Shown: piece by piece, positions 1-9,707 of the stretch
Numbering within the stretch: position 1 is the first letter of the stretch
Layout of the letters: every line of letters begins with the position of its first letter
Assembly (NCBI GenBank): GCA_022414725.1
Contig: CM039462.1
Coordinates: 48,798,692 to 48,862,691, forward strand
DNA length: 64,000 nt
Direction: 5' to 3'
Source of the DNA: Microglena sp. YARC
Lineage: Eukaryota > Chlorophyta > Chlorophyceae > Chlamydomonadales > Chlamydomonadaceae
Translations under genes and position numbers: made by a program
The notes under the pieces: generated by a model
Told to the model about the DNA's origin: nothing
Database searches by the model: none
What the model saw: the letters and a program-made list of their open reading frames with translations, nothing else

Positions 1-63
1 TGGTTGCTTCAATAAATCCTGAGTCAAAATCAAATTGCCATGCTAAGTGAGTACCAAGGCAGT

Positions 64-480
64 CAGGTCAAGTCAGTTCGGGTCAGGGGTCAGGGGTCAG
101 GGGTCAGGGGTCAGGGGTCAGGGGTCAGGGGGTCAGGGGTCAGGGGGTCAGGGGGTCAGTCAGGAGGGGACAGGAGGGGTCAGGAGGGGTCAGGAGGGGT
201 CAGGAGGGGTCAGGAGGGGTCAGGAGGGGTCTGGAGGGGTCAGGAGGGGTCAGGATGGGTCAGGAGGGGTCAGGAGGGGTCAGGAGGGGTCAGGAGGGGT
301 CAGGAGGGGTCTGGAGGGGTCAGGAGGGGTCAGGAGGGGTCAGAAAGGGTCAGGAGGGGTCAGGAGGGATCAGGAGGGATCAGAAGGGGTCAGGAGGGGA
401 AGGGAGGGAAGGGAGGGGAAGGGAGGGGAAGGGAGGGGAAGGGAGGGGAAGGGGGAAGGGAGGGGAAGGGGAAGGAGGAA
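64..480. repeat. G-rich minisatellite (GGGGTCA then GTCAGGAGGG units)
   Basis: The stretch starts as tandem copies of a 7-base unit GGGGTCA (about 75-160), changes into roughly 22 copies of a 10-base unit GTCAGGAGGG with rare GTCTGGAGGG variants (about 160-400), and decays into GGGAAGGGAGG purine tract to 480. All three frames stay open because of the repeat, which produces Gly/Gln/Arg-rich paper proteins. I do not regard these as genes. Confidence 0.95.
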
Positions 481-1140
481 GGGATATCAGGCTTAACGGT
501 CCACTGAGGATGGCGGAGCGCGCTCACGCCAAATTGACCGTGCCCGTCGCGGGCCGGGTACTCAGTGCTCGATTCTGCCGTTTGATGGACAGTTTTGCCG
601 AACTTGTAGGTAAAGGAAAGGGTGGGCAATCCGGGGGGGCGGCATGCCAGGCCGTTTGCCGGGTTTCGAGCCCAAAACGGGTCGGTAAAAGGGCCATAAT
701 ATGGAAGGCGATGGATGGAGTAGCGTCGGCCAAATCGTAAATTCGACGTGACATGTAGCACCTTACATAGGTAGCAGCCAATCTATAAGCTTATCCTTCG
801 TCCTGCGCTGGCATCTCACCAGTTACTGCAGTAGTGCAGTGGCCTGCGCACTCAAGCTATGTATCTATTACACGCGTGCCTAAGTAAACACTTGCGACCT
901 TGCGCGTTAAACATAGGACCGAGGTAAACCAACATAGAGCAAAGCAGGGGAAAGAAGTATTAGTAGACCATGAAGGGGTTGCTGAGTGCGCGGCGAGCCG
1001 GTCGCGGTCGGCGTCCAAGAGATGTGCGGTACCGGTACCACTGGTGGTGACGTGGCCACGTGGGTGACATGGACGGTCGAAATCAAAAAGCTGGGCACAG
1101 GTAAGCTAATTGCAATTCGCGGGGGTGAACGATATAAAAA
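481..1140. other. Unassigned sequence, no gene supported
   Basis: Non-repetitive DNA of mixed composition. Short reading frames exist on both strands, but none has a recognisable domain or a convincing start. I see no RNA gene here. Confidence 0.5.
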
Positions 1141-1154
1141 CAGGTAAAAACAGG

Positions 1155-1454
1155 TTAAACAAAATCATAAAAATAGGCTTGATCCAGTCTCTTCATCCAT
1201 TCATGCATGAACAAAGGAAGCTTTTCTCGTCCTTTAACTTCTGGATTGCACATCAGGTAATGTAGAGGAATCATTTTGCTCTCCGATTGGGAAATCAGAC
1301 TCTGGTACTTTCTTCTCGAATTCAGCAAGGCTTCGTCAGTATATTCATGTACCACATGGTGTTCATCTTGAACTGTTCCATACTCACAAAGGTGACACAC
1401 TCGATCCATCCAAGGAACAATTGGACGTTTCCATCTACCGGTATCAGTTTCCAC
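1155..1454 (-). pseudogene. C-terminal tail of a LINE reverse transcriptase (zinc-binding tail), fragment
   Basis: The reading frame is 99 residues and starts with ETDTGRW, then has RVCHLCEYG and DEHHVVHE, spaced as Cys-x2-Cys followed by Asp-Glu-His-His. That is the pattern of the small zinc-binding tail at the C-terminus of many non-LTR reverse transcriptases. The polymerase domain is absent, so this is a severely 5'-truncated copy. It differs in sequence from the other LINE family in the window, whose tail reads HCQMCGFQK. The left Copia1 LTR abuts its upstream end at 1456. Family assignment is by motif only. Confidence 0.6.
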
Positions 1455-1455
1455 T

Positions 1456-1780
1456 TTTCAGCATGTATAGCGGTGCTCTCACGCGTTTTATGACTTGGTG
1501 ACTACTTATGTACTCCCTTAGAACTATCGGCTCTCCTGAGCCAGCTTCCAGTGGGACTGAGTCATCTTGAGATGACTCAGTGGCAGCTTCCTGTCACCTA
1601 CGTCTCCGGTCTGATCTGTACCCTGTTAGGTTCCTGTCTACCGCCTCCTTTCACCACAGGTGCCCCTTTATGGGTCTCCTGTGTCTGTAACGTTATCCTT
1701 GTCTCCGTGTATAGATTGGTGCGTCTGTTCCGCTGCTTTAATCTACTGTCCACTCTACCGGAGTGATTTCAAAGCTGATA
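1456..1780 (+). repeat. 5' LTR of Copia1
   Basis: The interior from about 1459 to 1771 matches the right copy base for base by eye; one extra A lies near 1771. The borders are set by analogy with the related solo LTR at 28691-28973, whose ends are fixed by a target duplication: its sense strand starts TGTCAGCATG and ends AAGCTGATA. Here the start reads TTTCAGCATG and the end AAGCTGATA. A perfect hairpin lies at 1556-1581. Confidence 0.88.
1556..1581. promoter_or_regulatory. 11-bp perfect inverted repeat in the LTR containing TGASTCA
   Basis: ACTGAGTCATC, four bases, then GATGACTCAGT. Each arm contains the bZIP (AP-1/GCN4 type) core TGAGTCA/TGACTCA. The same structure is at 10201-10226 in the right LTR. 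Its position in the LTR makes an enhancer role plausible, but this is inferred. Confidence 0.5.
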
Positions 1781-1811
1781 GGTTATTGGGCTCCTCATCA
1801 CTACCACTGCT

Positions 1812-3240
1812 TTGATAATGCAACTTCCGCGAGGGCCTTCTGCCGGCTTTGTGAAACTTACCAAACTTAATGGTGTTTCATGGGCTCGTGGGATCCGCAG
1901 TGTCATTGTGAGCAATGGATGCGACCGAATCCTCCCAACGGGGGTGAAGGTTCCTCTAGATTGGCTAGACGACTGCGCGCCAGCGGCCTCTGCTGCCGGA
2001 GAGGAGGTCCTTCCGCCATCAAGGAAGTAACCCCCCCCGATCAATCCTCCAACTTTACGGTTCCTTCTCTCAATGTTCGACGCCTTTCCTCTGATGTTGA
2101 GGATGTCCTGATGAAGCTGTGTTGTGTGTACAGACACAGATCATCCGTTGTGCATCAGACCCGCAGCCTCCTCTCGTCCCTTTCAATTATGATGAAGACT
2201 ACTCTACTACTACTGATGATGAGGAGGACTTGAAGAGTGCTACGAGTGCTGACTTCGGTGGCGTGACTCCATCTGCTGCTGCCACTCGTGTCTTTGAGAC
2301 TTCCGCTGTTTCGCCGGTGTATGAGCCTGCTGATCAGCAGATGCCTAATCGAGAGCTTTCGCCTGTGTATCAGCCTCAGCCTTCGTCGGCGCCTCCCTTT
2401 GAGCCTGTTCCCCCGGCTTACCCGGAGGTGGCTAAGCCCACTTTCTTGAAGGGCTTTGCTTCTTTTTCCTCTGCATCTGCCCCCATGGAGCGTGGCCTCC
2501 CTGGCTACCACACTCGCTCTCGCGAGGCTGCTGTTTTCCTCTGCACGCACCTCTGCTGCTGGTGCCTCCCTGGAACCCCTCCCGCCTCCGCCGGTGGAGC
2601 TGCCTCCTGCCCCTGGCCCTCCTCCTATGCTATATACGCGGTCATGCGAATCTTGGAGCATCTGCTCACTGGTGGATCTCCTCCGACTTTGAACTTGCGG
2701 GACTACCGCCTGATCAACCAGGATCGACGGGATGGTGAGTCCTTGAACCGCTCTTTGTACGGTCGGATGGATATGCAGGCTACAATGGCAAATGTTAGTG
2801 TGAAGCTGAGGCATCGCCGAGTGATGGCTTTCTCTGAGCTTGGTACCAGGTGTCGTTCTTTTCTTGGCCCAGTCACTTCTGGGATTCTGTATCCCCCAGA
2901 TCATGGTGTTTCCTTTGGTGGTACGAGGCGTAGTGATCACGAGAAGCTTGGTTATCAGTTTGTGCGAGTGCCTGTCCCTCTGTGTCCTGTTAGCCCAGAT
3001 TTCGAGCTGCTTATGAGTGTTGCGAGGTCCATTCCTGTGATTAGGAACATAGACGACCAGCGCGCTCTTGACGCTGGTCTTGCTGCGGAGTATTTCATGG
3101 ACATTCGTAGGTCCTTGGCTCTGTCCCTTCTGCGATTGGAGCTGGGTCTAATACCCTCATTCATGGTGAGTCTCGGTTTGATCCTGCACTGTTGGGGTTC
3201 AGTGCACTGCCTCTCGAACGTCAGGAGTTCATGTGTTTAA
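1812..3240 (+). pseudogene. Copia1 gag, N-terminal part with frameshifts
   Basis: Two overlapping frames are needed. The first (1812-2030) contains KLTKLNGVSWARGIRSVI, which resembles the N-terminal K-LNG-x-W motif of copia Gag. The second (2119-3240) runs through a Pro/Ser-rich stretch into a region rich in charged residues and ends out of frame with the next part. The sense reading moves to the third frame near 3165, where SRFDPALLGFSALPLERQE continues. The frame changes mean no intact Gag is made. The product would be the structural protein that packages element RNA. Confidence 0.55.
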
Positions 3241-3968
3241 CTATGATGCTCGCGAACATGGAGGACGATATGGTCAAGGTATACCAGGACTTTGCCACCC
3301 CTCGGGATATACTTTTGGATATCCGGAAGACGCAGTCTGATGCCCTTGCCTCTAGAGTCCCTCTCATGCGTATCGAACTTCATAATGCGCACATGGGCCC
3401 TTCTGACCGTGTCGATGATTTCTTTCGCATGGTTCGCAGTCTGTGCACTGACCTCCGCAGTGCTGGACATCCTGTCACTCAGCGCCACGCCATGGAAACC
3501 ATTGTGAATGGGATCCGTTTGATCCGATTTGAATCGCTGCGGATCCAGTACGGTATGATGTTGGCTAACAGACAGACTGTAGATTACTGGTCTTGTCTGG
3601 AGGCATATCGGTCTCTCGACATTTTGAACATTGCTCTCCCCAGGTCCGACTCCAGGCATCCTGGTTGGTCCCGGGACGCTCCCCAGGTTCCTGCCAATGC
3701 TGCGTTTCAGCGTGGGCAGGGATCTGGTTCTCAGGGTTCTGGTTCCAACAAGCGACGTCTGGATTGCACTTGGGGCCCATGCCTCAGCAAGACGACCCAC
3801 TCGGAGGATCGCTGTTTCACGAAGCATCCGCACCTGCGTAAGGCCAAGCCTGGTGCACCGGTTACCAATCCGGTGCCCATGGCCTTGGCCCTTCCAGGTG
3901 TGCTTACTCCGCGGCAGCTGGCCTCCTTGCAGGCTCAGATTGATGGGTATGCTTTGGACAAGAAATAG
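3192..3968 (+). CDS. Copia1 Gag, C-terminal part (UBN2-like plus zinc knuckle)
   Basis: The frame really opens upstream at about 3165 (SRFDPALLGFSALPLERQE); the ATG at 3192 is internal. The region matches the UBN2-type gag fold in pattern: RVPLMRIELHNAHMGPSDRVDDFF followed by LCTDLRSAGHPV. Near the end is a Cys-x4-Cys...His-x4-Cys cluster (CTWGPC, HSEDRC), a variant zinc knuckle that would bind RNA. The frame stops at a TAG (3966-3968), and the same frame continues into the protease, so Gag and Pol are separated only by this codon. Confidence 0.7.
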   Translation: MGFSALPLERQEFMCLTMMLANMEDDMVKVYQDFATPRDILLDIRKTQSDALASRVPLMRIELHNAHMGPSDRVDDFFRMVRSLCTDLRSAGHPVTQRHAMETIVNGIRLIRFESLRIQYGMMLANRQTVDYWSCLEAYRSLDILNIALPRSDSRHPGWSRDAPQVPANAAFQRGQGSGSQGSGSNKRRLDCTWGPCLSKTTHSEDRCFTKHPHLRKAKPGAPVTNPVPMALALPGVLTPRQLASLQAQIDGYALDKK

Positions 3969-5465
3969 GAGGTACGCTCTGTCCTTTTCTCTTGCACTGC
4001 GAAATTTTCAAATGTCTGCAGCCCGAGCCTGTCTGAGGGTGTCTGGCATGTTGATTCTGGAGCTGGGATGTCAATCACAGGTGATATGTCTTTGTTCACT
4101 GTGTTTCATGCTTCTGAGACTGGGCCAGCAGTTAAATTTGGTGATGGTGTGGTTCAACGGTCTGTGGGTCAGGGTTCTATTGTGTTATGTAGTGATTGGT
4201 TACCAACACCAATCACTTTAACCAATGTTCTCTACATCCCACACTGTCCGGTGAACCTCATGTCAGTAAATGCTGTTGCCCATGCTCACAACTGCAAGAT
4301 TTCTTTTGATAGTCTTAGTTGTACTGCCACACAGGGCTCTTCTGTTCTGTGGTCTTTCCCTGCCTCCAGTGATGGTGTGTACAAGTTTGCATGTAGGCCT
4401 TGTCACACCCCTCGTGGCCGTTTGTATGGTGCTGAAAATTATCCAGCTTTTGCTCTTGATGTTGATGAGGATGGTGGAGTTGTGATCCCTACCACTCCTG
4501 AATGGTTGTGGCATAGGCGGCTGGGTCACCCTGGCTATGATGCCATGCACAACCTTGTAAGGAAGGGTTTGGTTCAGAACTTACCCCTCACTCTCCAACA
4601 GGTGCAAAGACTGTCTAAGATCCCATGTGATGCTTGTCAGAAGGCAAAGGGAAAACGTATCCCTTTTCCTAAAGAAAGCAAAACTAGGATCCGTGCCCCA
4701 TTACAACGCCTTCACTTGGACATCATGGGGCCATTTAATATTAGGGGCTTGCGTGGGGAGTTTTATGTTCTGTGTCTCACTGACCAATACTCTGGCTATG
4801 CTGAGGTCTTGTGCTTGAGAACCAGGGATGAAGCTCCCTTAGCAGTTCAAACTACCATCCTCAGATGGATGACTCAGCTGCATGGATTTGTTTTCAAGTG
4901 TCTTAGGTCTGACAGGGCTAAGGAATTTATAGTGAAGTGGTTCGAGGATTGGTTAGAATCGGTTGGTGCTGTGCATGAATTGTCCATGGCTTACACTGCT
5001 CAGCAGAATGCGACTGTGGAACGGTACAATGGGGTCCTTCAGAACGTAGCTAGGAGCATTCACTTGGAGTCTAAGCTCACTAAGTCCTTCTGGCCCTATG
5101 CCTTCCTCGCCGCGTGTTACCTACGCAACCGGCTGCCTAATCAGGGTGACAAGACTCCTTATGAGTTGTTCTTTGGGGTTCTACCTGATGTATCGTTATT
5201 GCGCGTGTTCGGGTGCCCATGCTATGTTACCTTAGTGAATGGGAAGAAGCGCAATAAGCTTGACGAAAGGGCGTTATCTGGTAGACTGGTTGGGTATTCT
5301 CTGGTGAGTAAGGGTTATTTTGTTTGGGTTCCGAAGTTGCGCCAGGTGGTAGAGAGTCGTGATGTGCTCTTCTATGAACAGTTTAGCTATAACTGTATCC
5401 CTGGGCTCTTTCCCTATGATGGATCTCAGTATTTTTCTCGCACCCCCTGCCGCTATAATCGGTAA
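3969..5465 (+). CDS. Copia1 protease and integrase
   Basis: The frame continues from the gag stop. WHVDSGAGMSITGD (near 4044-4085) carries the DSGA active site of a retroviral-type aspartic protease. WLWHRRLGHPGYDAMHNL with CDACQKAKGK is the HHCC zinc region before integrase. The integrase triad is complete with codons at 4719 (Asp in HLDIMG), 4911 (Asp in RSDRAKEF) and 5019 (Glu in NATVERYNG), giving D and E spaced by 35 residues. The end, with VFGCPCYV and RLVGYS, is typical of copia integrase. The frame is lost near 5450 and the C-terminal linker continues in another frame to about 6060. The ATG at 4068 is inside the protease and is not a real start. Confidence 0.88.
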   Translation, partial: EVRSVLFSCTAKFSNVCSPSLSEGVWHVDSGAGMSITGDMSLFTVFHASETGPAVKFGDGVVQRSVGQGSIVLCSDWLPTPITLTNVLYIPHCPVNLMSVNAVAHAHNCKISFDSLSCTATQGSSVLWSFPASSDGVYKFACRPCHTPRGRLYGAENYPAFALDVDEDGGVVIPTTPEWLWHRRLGHPGYDAMHNLVRKGLVQNLPLTLQQVQRLSKIPCDACQKAKGKRIPFPKESKTRIRAPLQRLHLDIMGPFNIRGLRGEFYVLCLTDQYSGYAEVLCLRTRDEAPLAVQTTILRWMTQLHGFVFKCLRSDRAKEFIVKWFEDWLESVGAVHELSMAYTAQQNATVERYNGVLQNVARSIHLESKLTKSFWPYAFLAACYLRNRLPNQGDKTPYELFFGVLPDVSLLRVFGCPCYVTLVNGKKRNKLDERALSGRLVGYSLVSKGYFVWVPKLRQVVESRDVLFYEQFSYNCIPGLFPYDGSQYFSRTPCRYNR

Positions 5466-6073
5466 AGGGCTTGATACTACTGACAATGTCCTGGGCCCTT
5501 TACCAACCCCGATTGTTGACCGCTTTACTGGTCATGGGATGACGATGCGTCCCAGGCCAGGTAATGATGGTGCTGTATCGCGTGCGGCGGCATTGGGCCA
5601 GGGGGAGGCTGATGTTCCTTCAAGCTCTAATTTATTCGAATCTCAGGGGGTCGCCGGGCCTTCCTCTGCGCCACGTTTCGTCGGTGAAGTCGTAGGATTA
5701 GGACAGCCTCGGGTCATAGTGGAACCTAGTACAGGTCCACTGCCCACTAGTCGCCACCCCCCGTCCACCTATTCGGATAGCTCGCGGGAGTTGTTGATCA
5801 CTTCACCCCCTGCTATACCTGGTGGTTTATACCGGACCAGGCATTGCGACGATGTGGCCGTCACAGATGATGTGAGTGATGACCTCGAACACTGGTCCGG
5901 GTCAGATACTGCGTATGGCTGGGTGTTCCAGTGTACCCAGGCTTCGACGATTTAGAGGCAAAGGAGGCCGGCCTTGTTCAACCACGCATGAGTGCTGCGC
6001 TGGGGGCTTTATTACCGGTTACTGCTGATACTGCTGATATCCCCGCTGCCCATGTACAAGTACACTGCTTGTG
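5440..6073 (+). pseudogene. Copia1 integrase C-terminal linker, frameshifted and cut by LINE
   Basis: From about 5440 a Pro/Ser/Gly-rich reading frame continues to 5955 and a third frame to about 6060. This matches the variable region between integrase and reverse transcriptase in copia elements. No catalytic motif is expected here. The LINE inserted at about 6074 ends it, and the reverse transcriptase resumes after 8100. Confidence 0.5.
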
Positions 6074-6167
6074 TATGGATTTAGAAGTGGTAGGGGTACT
6101 GCAGATGCATCATTCATTCTTAACCATATTGTAGATAAATATAGAGAAAAGAAAAAAAAAACTCTTT

Positions 6168-7259
6168 GTGGCTTTTGTTGATTTCAAGAAGGCTTATGAT
6201 TGGGTCAACAGAGACTTGCTATGGGATTGCTTAGCAAGGCTAGGAGTCAAGGACCCCTATCTCAGTATTCTGAAGTCCATGTATAATCATGTTGTTTTCC
6301 AAGTTCGCCTACATGGGGACATTGGATCCTCCTTTCCATCCCTTGTAGGAGTTAAACAAGGAGACCCCCTATCCCCACTCCTATTCGGTCTGTTCATTGA
6401 TAGAATTGAATCGTTCCTCCAATCCAAGCTCCCAAATGTAGGGGCTGAGCTTAGGGGAAAGATTCTGCAACTGTTACTTTATGCTGATGACCTAGCTATA
6501 ATGGCAGAATCCCCGGCAGATATGCAAGCGATGCTTGACTGCCTGAGAGATTTCTGCGAGGCTACTAAGATGGCTGTGAATATAAAGAAAACTGAGATTG
6601 TCGTTTTCAACAAACAATTCTGTGATGAGGCCCGCATGGATCCTGATTACAAATTTGTCTATGATGGAGCACAACTTTCTACAAAGTTATCTTTTATCTA
6701 CTTGGGATCCCTCTTTGTGGATGGTGACTCAAGCAATCGTGCAAAAGCTGCTTTTTCTAGGATGCTCACTAAGGCCCAAAAGGCACACCACATGCTTCGT
6801 AGGCGATGCCATACTATGGAGATATACAATATTGATATTCTCACCCACCTGTTTGATTCTCTTGTACAACCTATCCTGAATTTTGGCTGTGAGGTGTGGG
6901 CTCCTTCTATTCTGAACAACACACTTATCTCAAATGACCATGCTTGTGAGAAATGGCATAGAGGTATACTTAAACAAATGTTGGGTGTTTGCCAATCTAC
7001 TACATCTAATATTATCATGGAAGAGCTGGGTAGAACCCCGTTGTGTTTTGCTTGGCTTAAACAAGCTTTGCGCTTCTGGAACAAGACCATACATAAAGAA
7101 CCTGAGGATCTCATTAGAATGGCTCTTGAGGAATCTTTTGACTCCAACACTGGCTGGGTTCATGACTTGCGTTGTGCTCTCCACAAGCTAGGATCCAGTA
7201 AAAACATCAACATTTTGGAGGCTGTCGATGTCGAAGGTATTATGTCTGAAGTTTTTTGA
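6168..7259 (+). CDS. LINE reverse transcriptase (copy L1), truncated
   Basis: The motifs run in order: AFVDFKKAYDWVNRDLLW (finger/palm aspartate), GVKQGDPLSPLLFGLFID, then LLLYADDLAIMAES with the catalytic YADD at residues 105-108, then KKTEIVVF. The endonuclease and N-terminal half are missing. The frame ends in ...GIMSEVF because a run of six T replaces the five T found in copy 28142-29427, so a one-base insertion separates it from the C-terminal frame at 7228-7809. In life it would copy the element RNA at a nicked target. The first usable ATG upstream is out of frame, so this start is nominal. Confidence 0.85.
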   Translation: MAFVDFKKAYDWVNRDLLWDCLARLGVKDPYLSILKSMYNHVVFQVRLHGDIGSSFPSLVGVKQGDPLSPLLFGLFIDRIESFLQSKLPNVGAELRGKILQLLLYADDLAIMAESPADMQAMLDCLRDFCEATKMAVNIKKTEIVVFNKQFCDEARMDPDYKFVYDGAQLSTKLSFIYLGSLFVDGDSSNRAKAAFSRMLTKAQKAHHMLRRRCHTMEIYNIDILTHLFDSLVQPILNFGCEVWAPSILNNTLISNDHACEKWHRGILKQMLGVCQSTTSNIIMEELGRTPLCFAWLKQALRFWNKTIHKEPEDLIRMALEESFDSNTGWVHDLRCALHKLGSSKNINILEAVDVEGIMSEVF

Positions 7260-7809
7260 GTCATGGAGGTTTAAGTACCCAAGTGACACCAATGCAGTTA
7301 GAGACATCCCTGATGAGAGAAGTGTTGGCTTTAAACGCCTCCGATACCAAAAATGGTTCGCAGCCAACAGCAATGATGAGAATGGCTTGATTCCCTTTAC
7401 ATCCGCCTTACATAAGCAGGATCAGATTCGTTCTATAGCACAGTTTAGAATGGGTTCCCATTGGCTGAACACAGAAAGAATGAGGGTGGTGGATAGAGCA
7501 CACATCCCTCGCTCAATGAGACACTGTCAAATGTGTGGGTTCCAAAAAACTGAGGATGAAATGCATATGTTTGAGTGCCCTTTTTATAATGATATTCGCC
7601 TCCGCTACCAGAATCTGTTTACAGATATTTATAGGCATGTCCATGAGGATACCGACTTAACCGTATGGAATGTGGAATTCTGCGATTCCACATTCAGAAC
7701 CTTTATGAATGGAAATGGCACTAAGTCTTTTTGGAGCAACCTAGCCGACTATCTTTCTACTTGTAGAAGAGCAAGACAGGAAGCCCTGGACTGCTTAGTG
7801 GCACCGTAA
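7228..7809 (+). pseudogene. LINE C-terminal domain (copy L1), out of frame with the reverse transcriptase
   Basis: Continues the sense reading after the one-base frameshift: FESWRFKYPSDTNAVRDIP, then QIRSIAQFRMGSHWLNTERMR, then HCQMCGFQKTEDEMHMFECPFYNDIR. The last carries the Cys-x2-Cys...His...Cys zinc-binding tail known from many LINE polyproteins. The same residues occur at 11372-11794, 21672-22094 and 29000-29430, so the domain is conserved across copies. Confidence 0.8.
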
Positions 7810-8094
7810 TTTATTATCCCTTTTTCTTCTTCTTGAGACTTCTCATTTGTTAGCTTCTTACCTCCGCCACTGTAAGTGGTTGAGATCTGGGTCCTGCTCT
7901 AAGGGGTTTAATACCTACGCCACCAAAACGGTGGTTTGGGAGTTTGGTTTGTTTGTCCTCGACACACCCCTGATGTAATGGGGTTTTTTGCTTTGTGGGT
8001 GCTTTTTCTTTTTGTTTAAAGCACAGAGTCTCATACACCCTCGCGGTGTCAAGTAGACTTTAACATGTAATGTAATGTAATGTAATGTAATGTA

Positions 8095-9096
8095 ATGTAC
8101 GTGGGGGCTTTTATTTCTACCTCTACTGAACTCTCTTATAAAGCTGCAATGTTACCTACCAACCCTGACAGAGATCTCTGGCTGCAGGCTATGAAGGATG
8201 AGATGGCCTCCCTCCATGCTCATGGCACTTGGGTCCTCACTCCACAGCCTCCTAGGCAGAGGATTCTATCTGGCAGATGGTTATTTGTCAAGAAACATGG
8301 GGCTGATGGTTCTTTGCGTTTTAAAGCTCGTTTTGTAGTTCGTGGTTTTCTGCAACGTCCTGGGCTGGACTACCATGATGTATGTGCCCCCGTCTCCTCT
8401 AAAGCAGGTCTTCGTGTGCTCCTTGCTGCCATCACTCATAGAAAAATGTTTGTGAGGCAGCTGGACATCAAGACTGCATTCTTGAATGCCAAGCTGGAAC
8501 CTGGTCTGGACCTGTTCTGTTACCAGCCTGAGGGCTTTCATGAACTTGGTCCTGACAATGTTCCCCTTGTGTGCAAGCTAATTAAATCTCTTTATGGTTT
8601 GAAGCAGGCACCCAGGGCTTGGAGCAAAGATGTAAAGCAGGTTTTGGTTGCCCACGGTTTTACCATGTGCAAAGCTGAACCTGCTCTGTATTTCAGGAGG
8701 GATTCTACTGGTGGGTGGAGCTATGTCCTGACCTATGTGGATGACTTTATCTGTGCTTTTAGTGAGCTGCATAGGTATGCCTTGCTGATCAAGGCTATGG
8801 AAGCAGCTGGGTGGGAAGTCAAGGAAATGGGTGTACCTGTCCAGTTCCTTTCATTGGACATGACTTGTACACTTGATTCTGACGGCAGGTGTGTTAAGAT
8901 CGACCTCTCCCAGCACTCCTACATTGTTGAGCTGGTGGAGCAGTTTGGTCTCACTGCTGCTACCAAGCCCACGTTTTCAGTTCCCATGTCCAAGTGCACT
9001 GTCACTGATCCTCCTGGAGAACCTCTGGCCTCTAATAGCCAGTACCTCTCTCTTGTGGGGGGCTTTGCTGTACCTGGCTACCTGCACAAGGCCTGA
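8095..9096 (+). CDS. Copia1 reverse transcriptase (RVT_2 type)
   Basis: 333-residue frame. WLQAMKDEMASLHAHGTW and RWLFVKKHGADGSLRFKARFVVRGF open the domain; QLDIKTAFLNAKL holds the first catalytic aspartate; SLYGLKQAPRAW follows; TYVDDFICAF has the YVDD catalytic pair at residues 214-217. The ATG is supplied by the LINE tail at the junction, so it is not the native start. The frame breaks at about 9055 (run of G) and continues in another frame as LLYLATCTRPD. Two small indels are needed to join it to the RNase H part. Confidence 0.9.
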   Translation: MYVGAFISTSTELSYKAAMLPTNPDRDLWLQAMKDEMASLHAHGTWVLTPQPPRQRILSGRWLFVKKHGADGSLRFKARFVVRGFLQRPGLDYHDVCAPVSSKAGLRVLLAAITHRKMFVRQLDIKTAFLNAKLEPGLDLFCYQPEGFHELGPDNVPLVCKLIKSLYGLKQAPRAWSKDVKQVLVAHGFTMCKAEPALYFRRDSTGGWSYVLTYVDDFICAFSELHRYALLIKAMEAAGWEVKEMGVPVQFLSLDMTCTLDSDGRCVKIDLSQHSYIVELVEQFGLTAATKPTFSVPMSKCTVTDPPGEPLASNSQYLSLVGGFAVPGYLHKA

Positions 9097-9173
9097 TTTT
9101 TTCTTTTGCTGTTAGCTACCTGTCCAGGTTTTCTGCTCAACCCACTGCCCCCCTGTGGGCTGCAGCCAAGCGC

Positions 9174-9707
9174 TTGCTTTTGTATTTGAGAGAACATTCT
9201 TATCTGGGCCTCACTTACACTCACAGCCCTGGTTTCTCTTTTACTGTCTTTAGTGACTCATCCTTTGCTGATGATGGGTCTGACAGGAGATCTCAGACTG
9301 GCTATGCTGTGCTTGCTGGAGGCTGCCTTGTGAACTGGATGAGCAAAAGGCAACCCACTGTTGCTGTTAGCTCCAGTGAGGCTGAGTATCAGGCCCTGTC
9401 TCAGACTGCCAGGGAGGTGCAATGGTTGAAAAAGTTGAGAATTGATCTAGGGCTGCCTTGTGACCTGGTCACCATTCAGGAAGACAACTTGGGGTCCTTG
9501 AGCTGGGCCAATGACTGTCAGCTGCTCCCTCGCAACAAGCACATTGATGTCATCCATCACTATATCCAGGAGCTGGTGGAGGATGGCCAGGTGGATGTTG
9601 CCTATGTTAACACTAAGGACAACTGTGCTGACCCCTTCACCAAGCCCCTTGATCCTATGGTGTTCTGGCGTTTCATTCGCATGTTTGGAATGACTGCTTC
9701 TCCTTAA
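9174..9707 (+). CDS. Copia1 RNase H domain
   Basis: 177 residues. VFSDSSFADD, SSSEAEYQAL and IQEDNLGSLSWAN supply the Asp, Glu, Asp of the Ty1/copia RNase H; RNKHIDVIHHYIQELV and NTKDNCADPFTKPL are typical of the C-terminus. It degrades the RNA strand of the RNA-DNA hybrid during replication. It is separated from the reverse transcriptase by small frameshifts near 9100. Confidence 0.9.
   Translation: MLLYLREHSYLGLTYTHSPGFSFTVFSDSSFADDGSDRRSQTGYAVLAGGCLVNWMSKRQPTVAVSSSEAEYQALSQTAREVQWLKKLRIDLGLPCDLVTIQEDNLGSLSWANDCQLLPRNKHIDVIHHYIQELVEDGQVDVAYVNTKDNCADPFTKPLDPMVFWRFIRMFGMTASP

Larger units (their letters stand above)
6074..8100 (+). mobile_element. 5'-truncated LINE (copy L1) nested in Copia1
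   Basis: The element starts inside the reverse transcriptase coding region and ends in a 3' UTR with a (TGTAA)n tail at 8067-8098. Its body recurs in the window at 11101-11806(-), 21665-22180(+), 28142-29427(-), 32750-35762(-) and 50657-51112(-), so this is one family. The shared 3' UTR contains the sense sequence CTCGCGGTGTCAAGTAGAC just before the tail. No clean target duplication could be fixed. Confidence 0.9.

Noticed and set aside
1781..1800. Primer binding site after the left LTR
   Set aside because: GGTTATTGGGCTC only loosely resembles the initiator-tRNA complement used by plant copia elements, so I did not annotate it.
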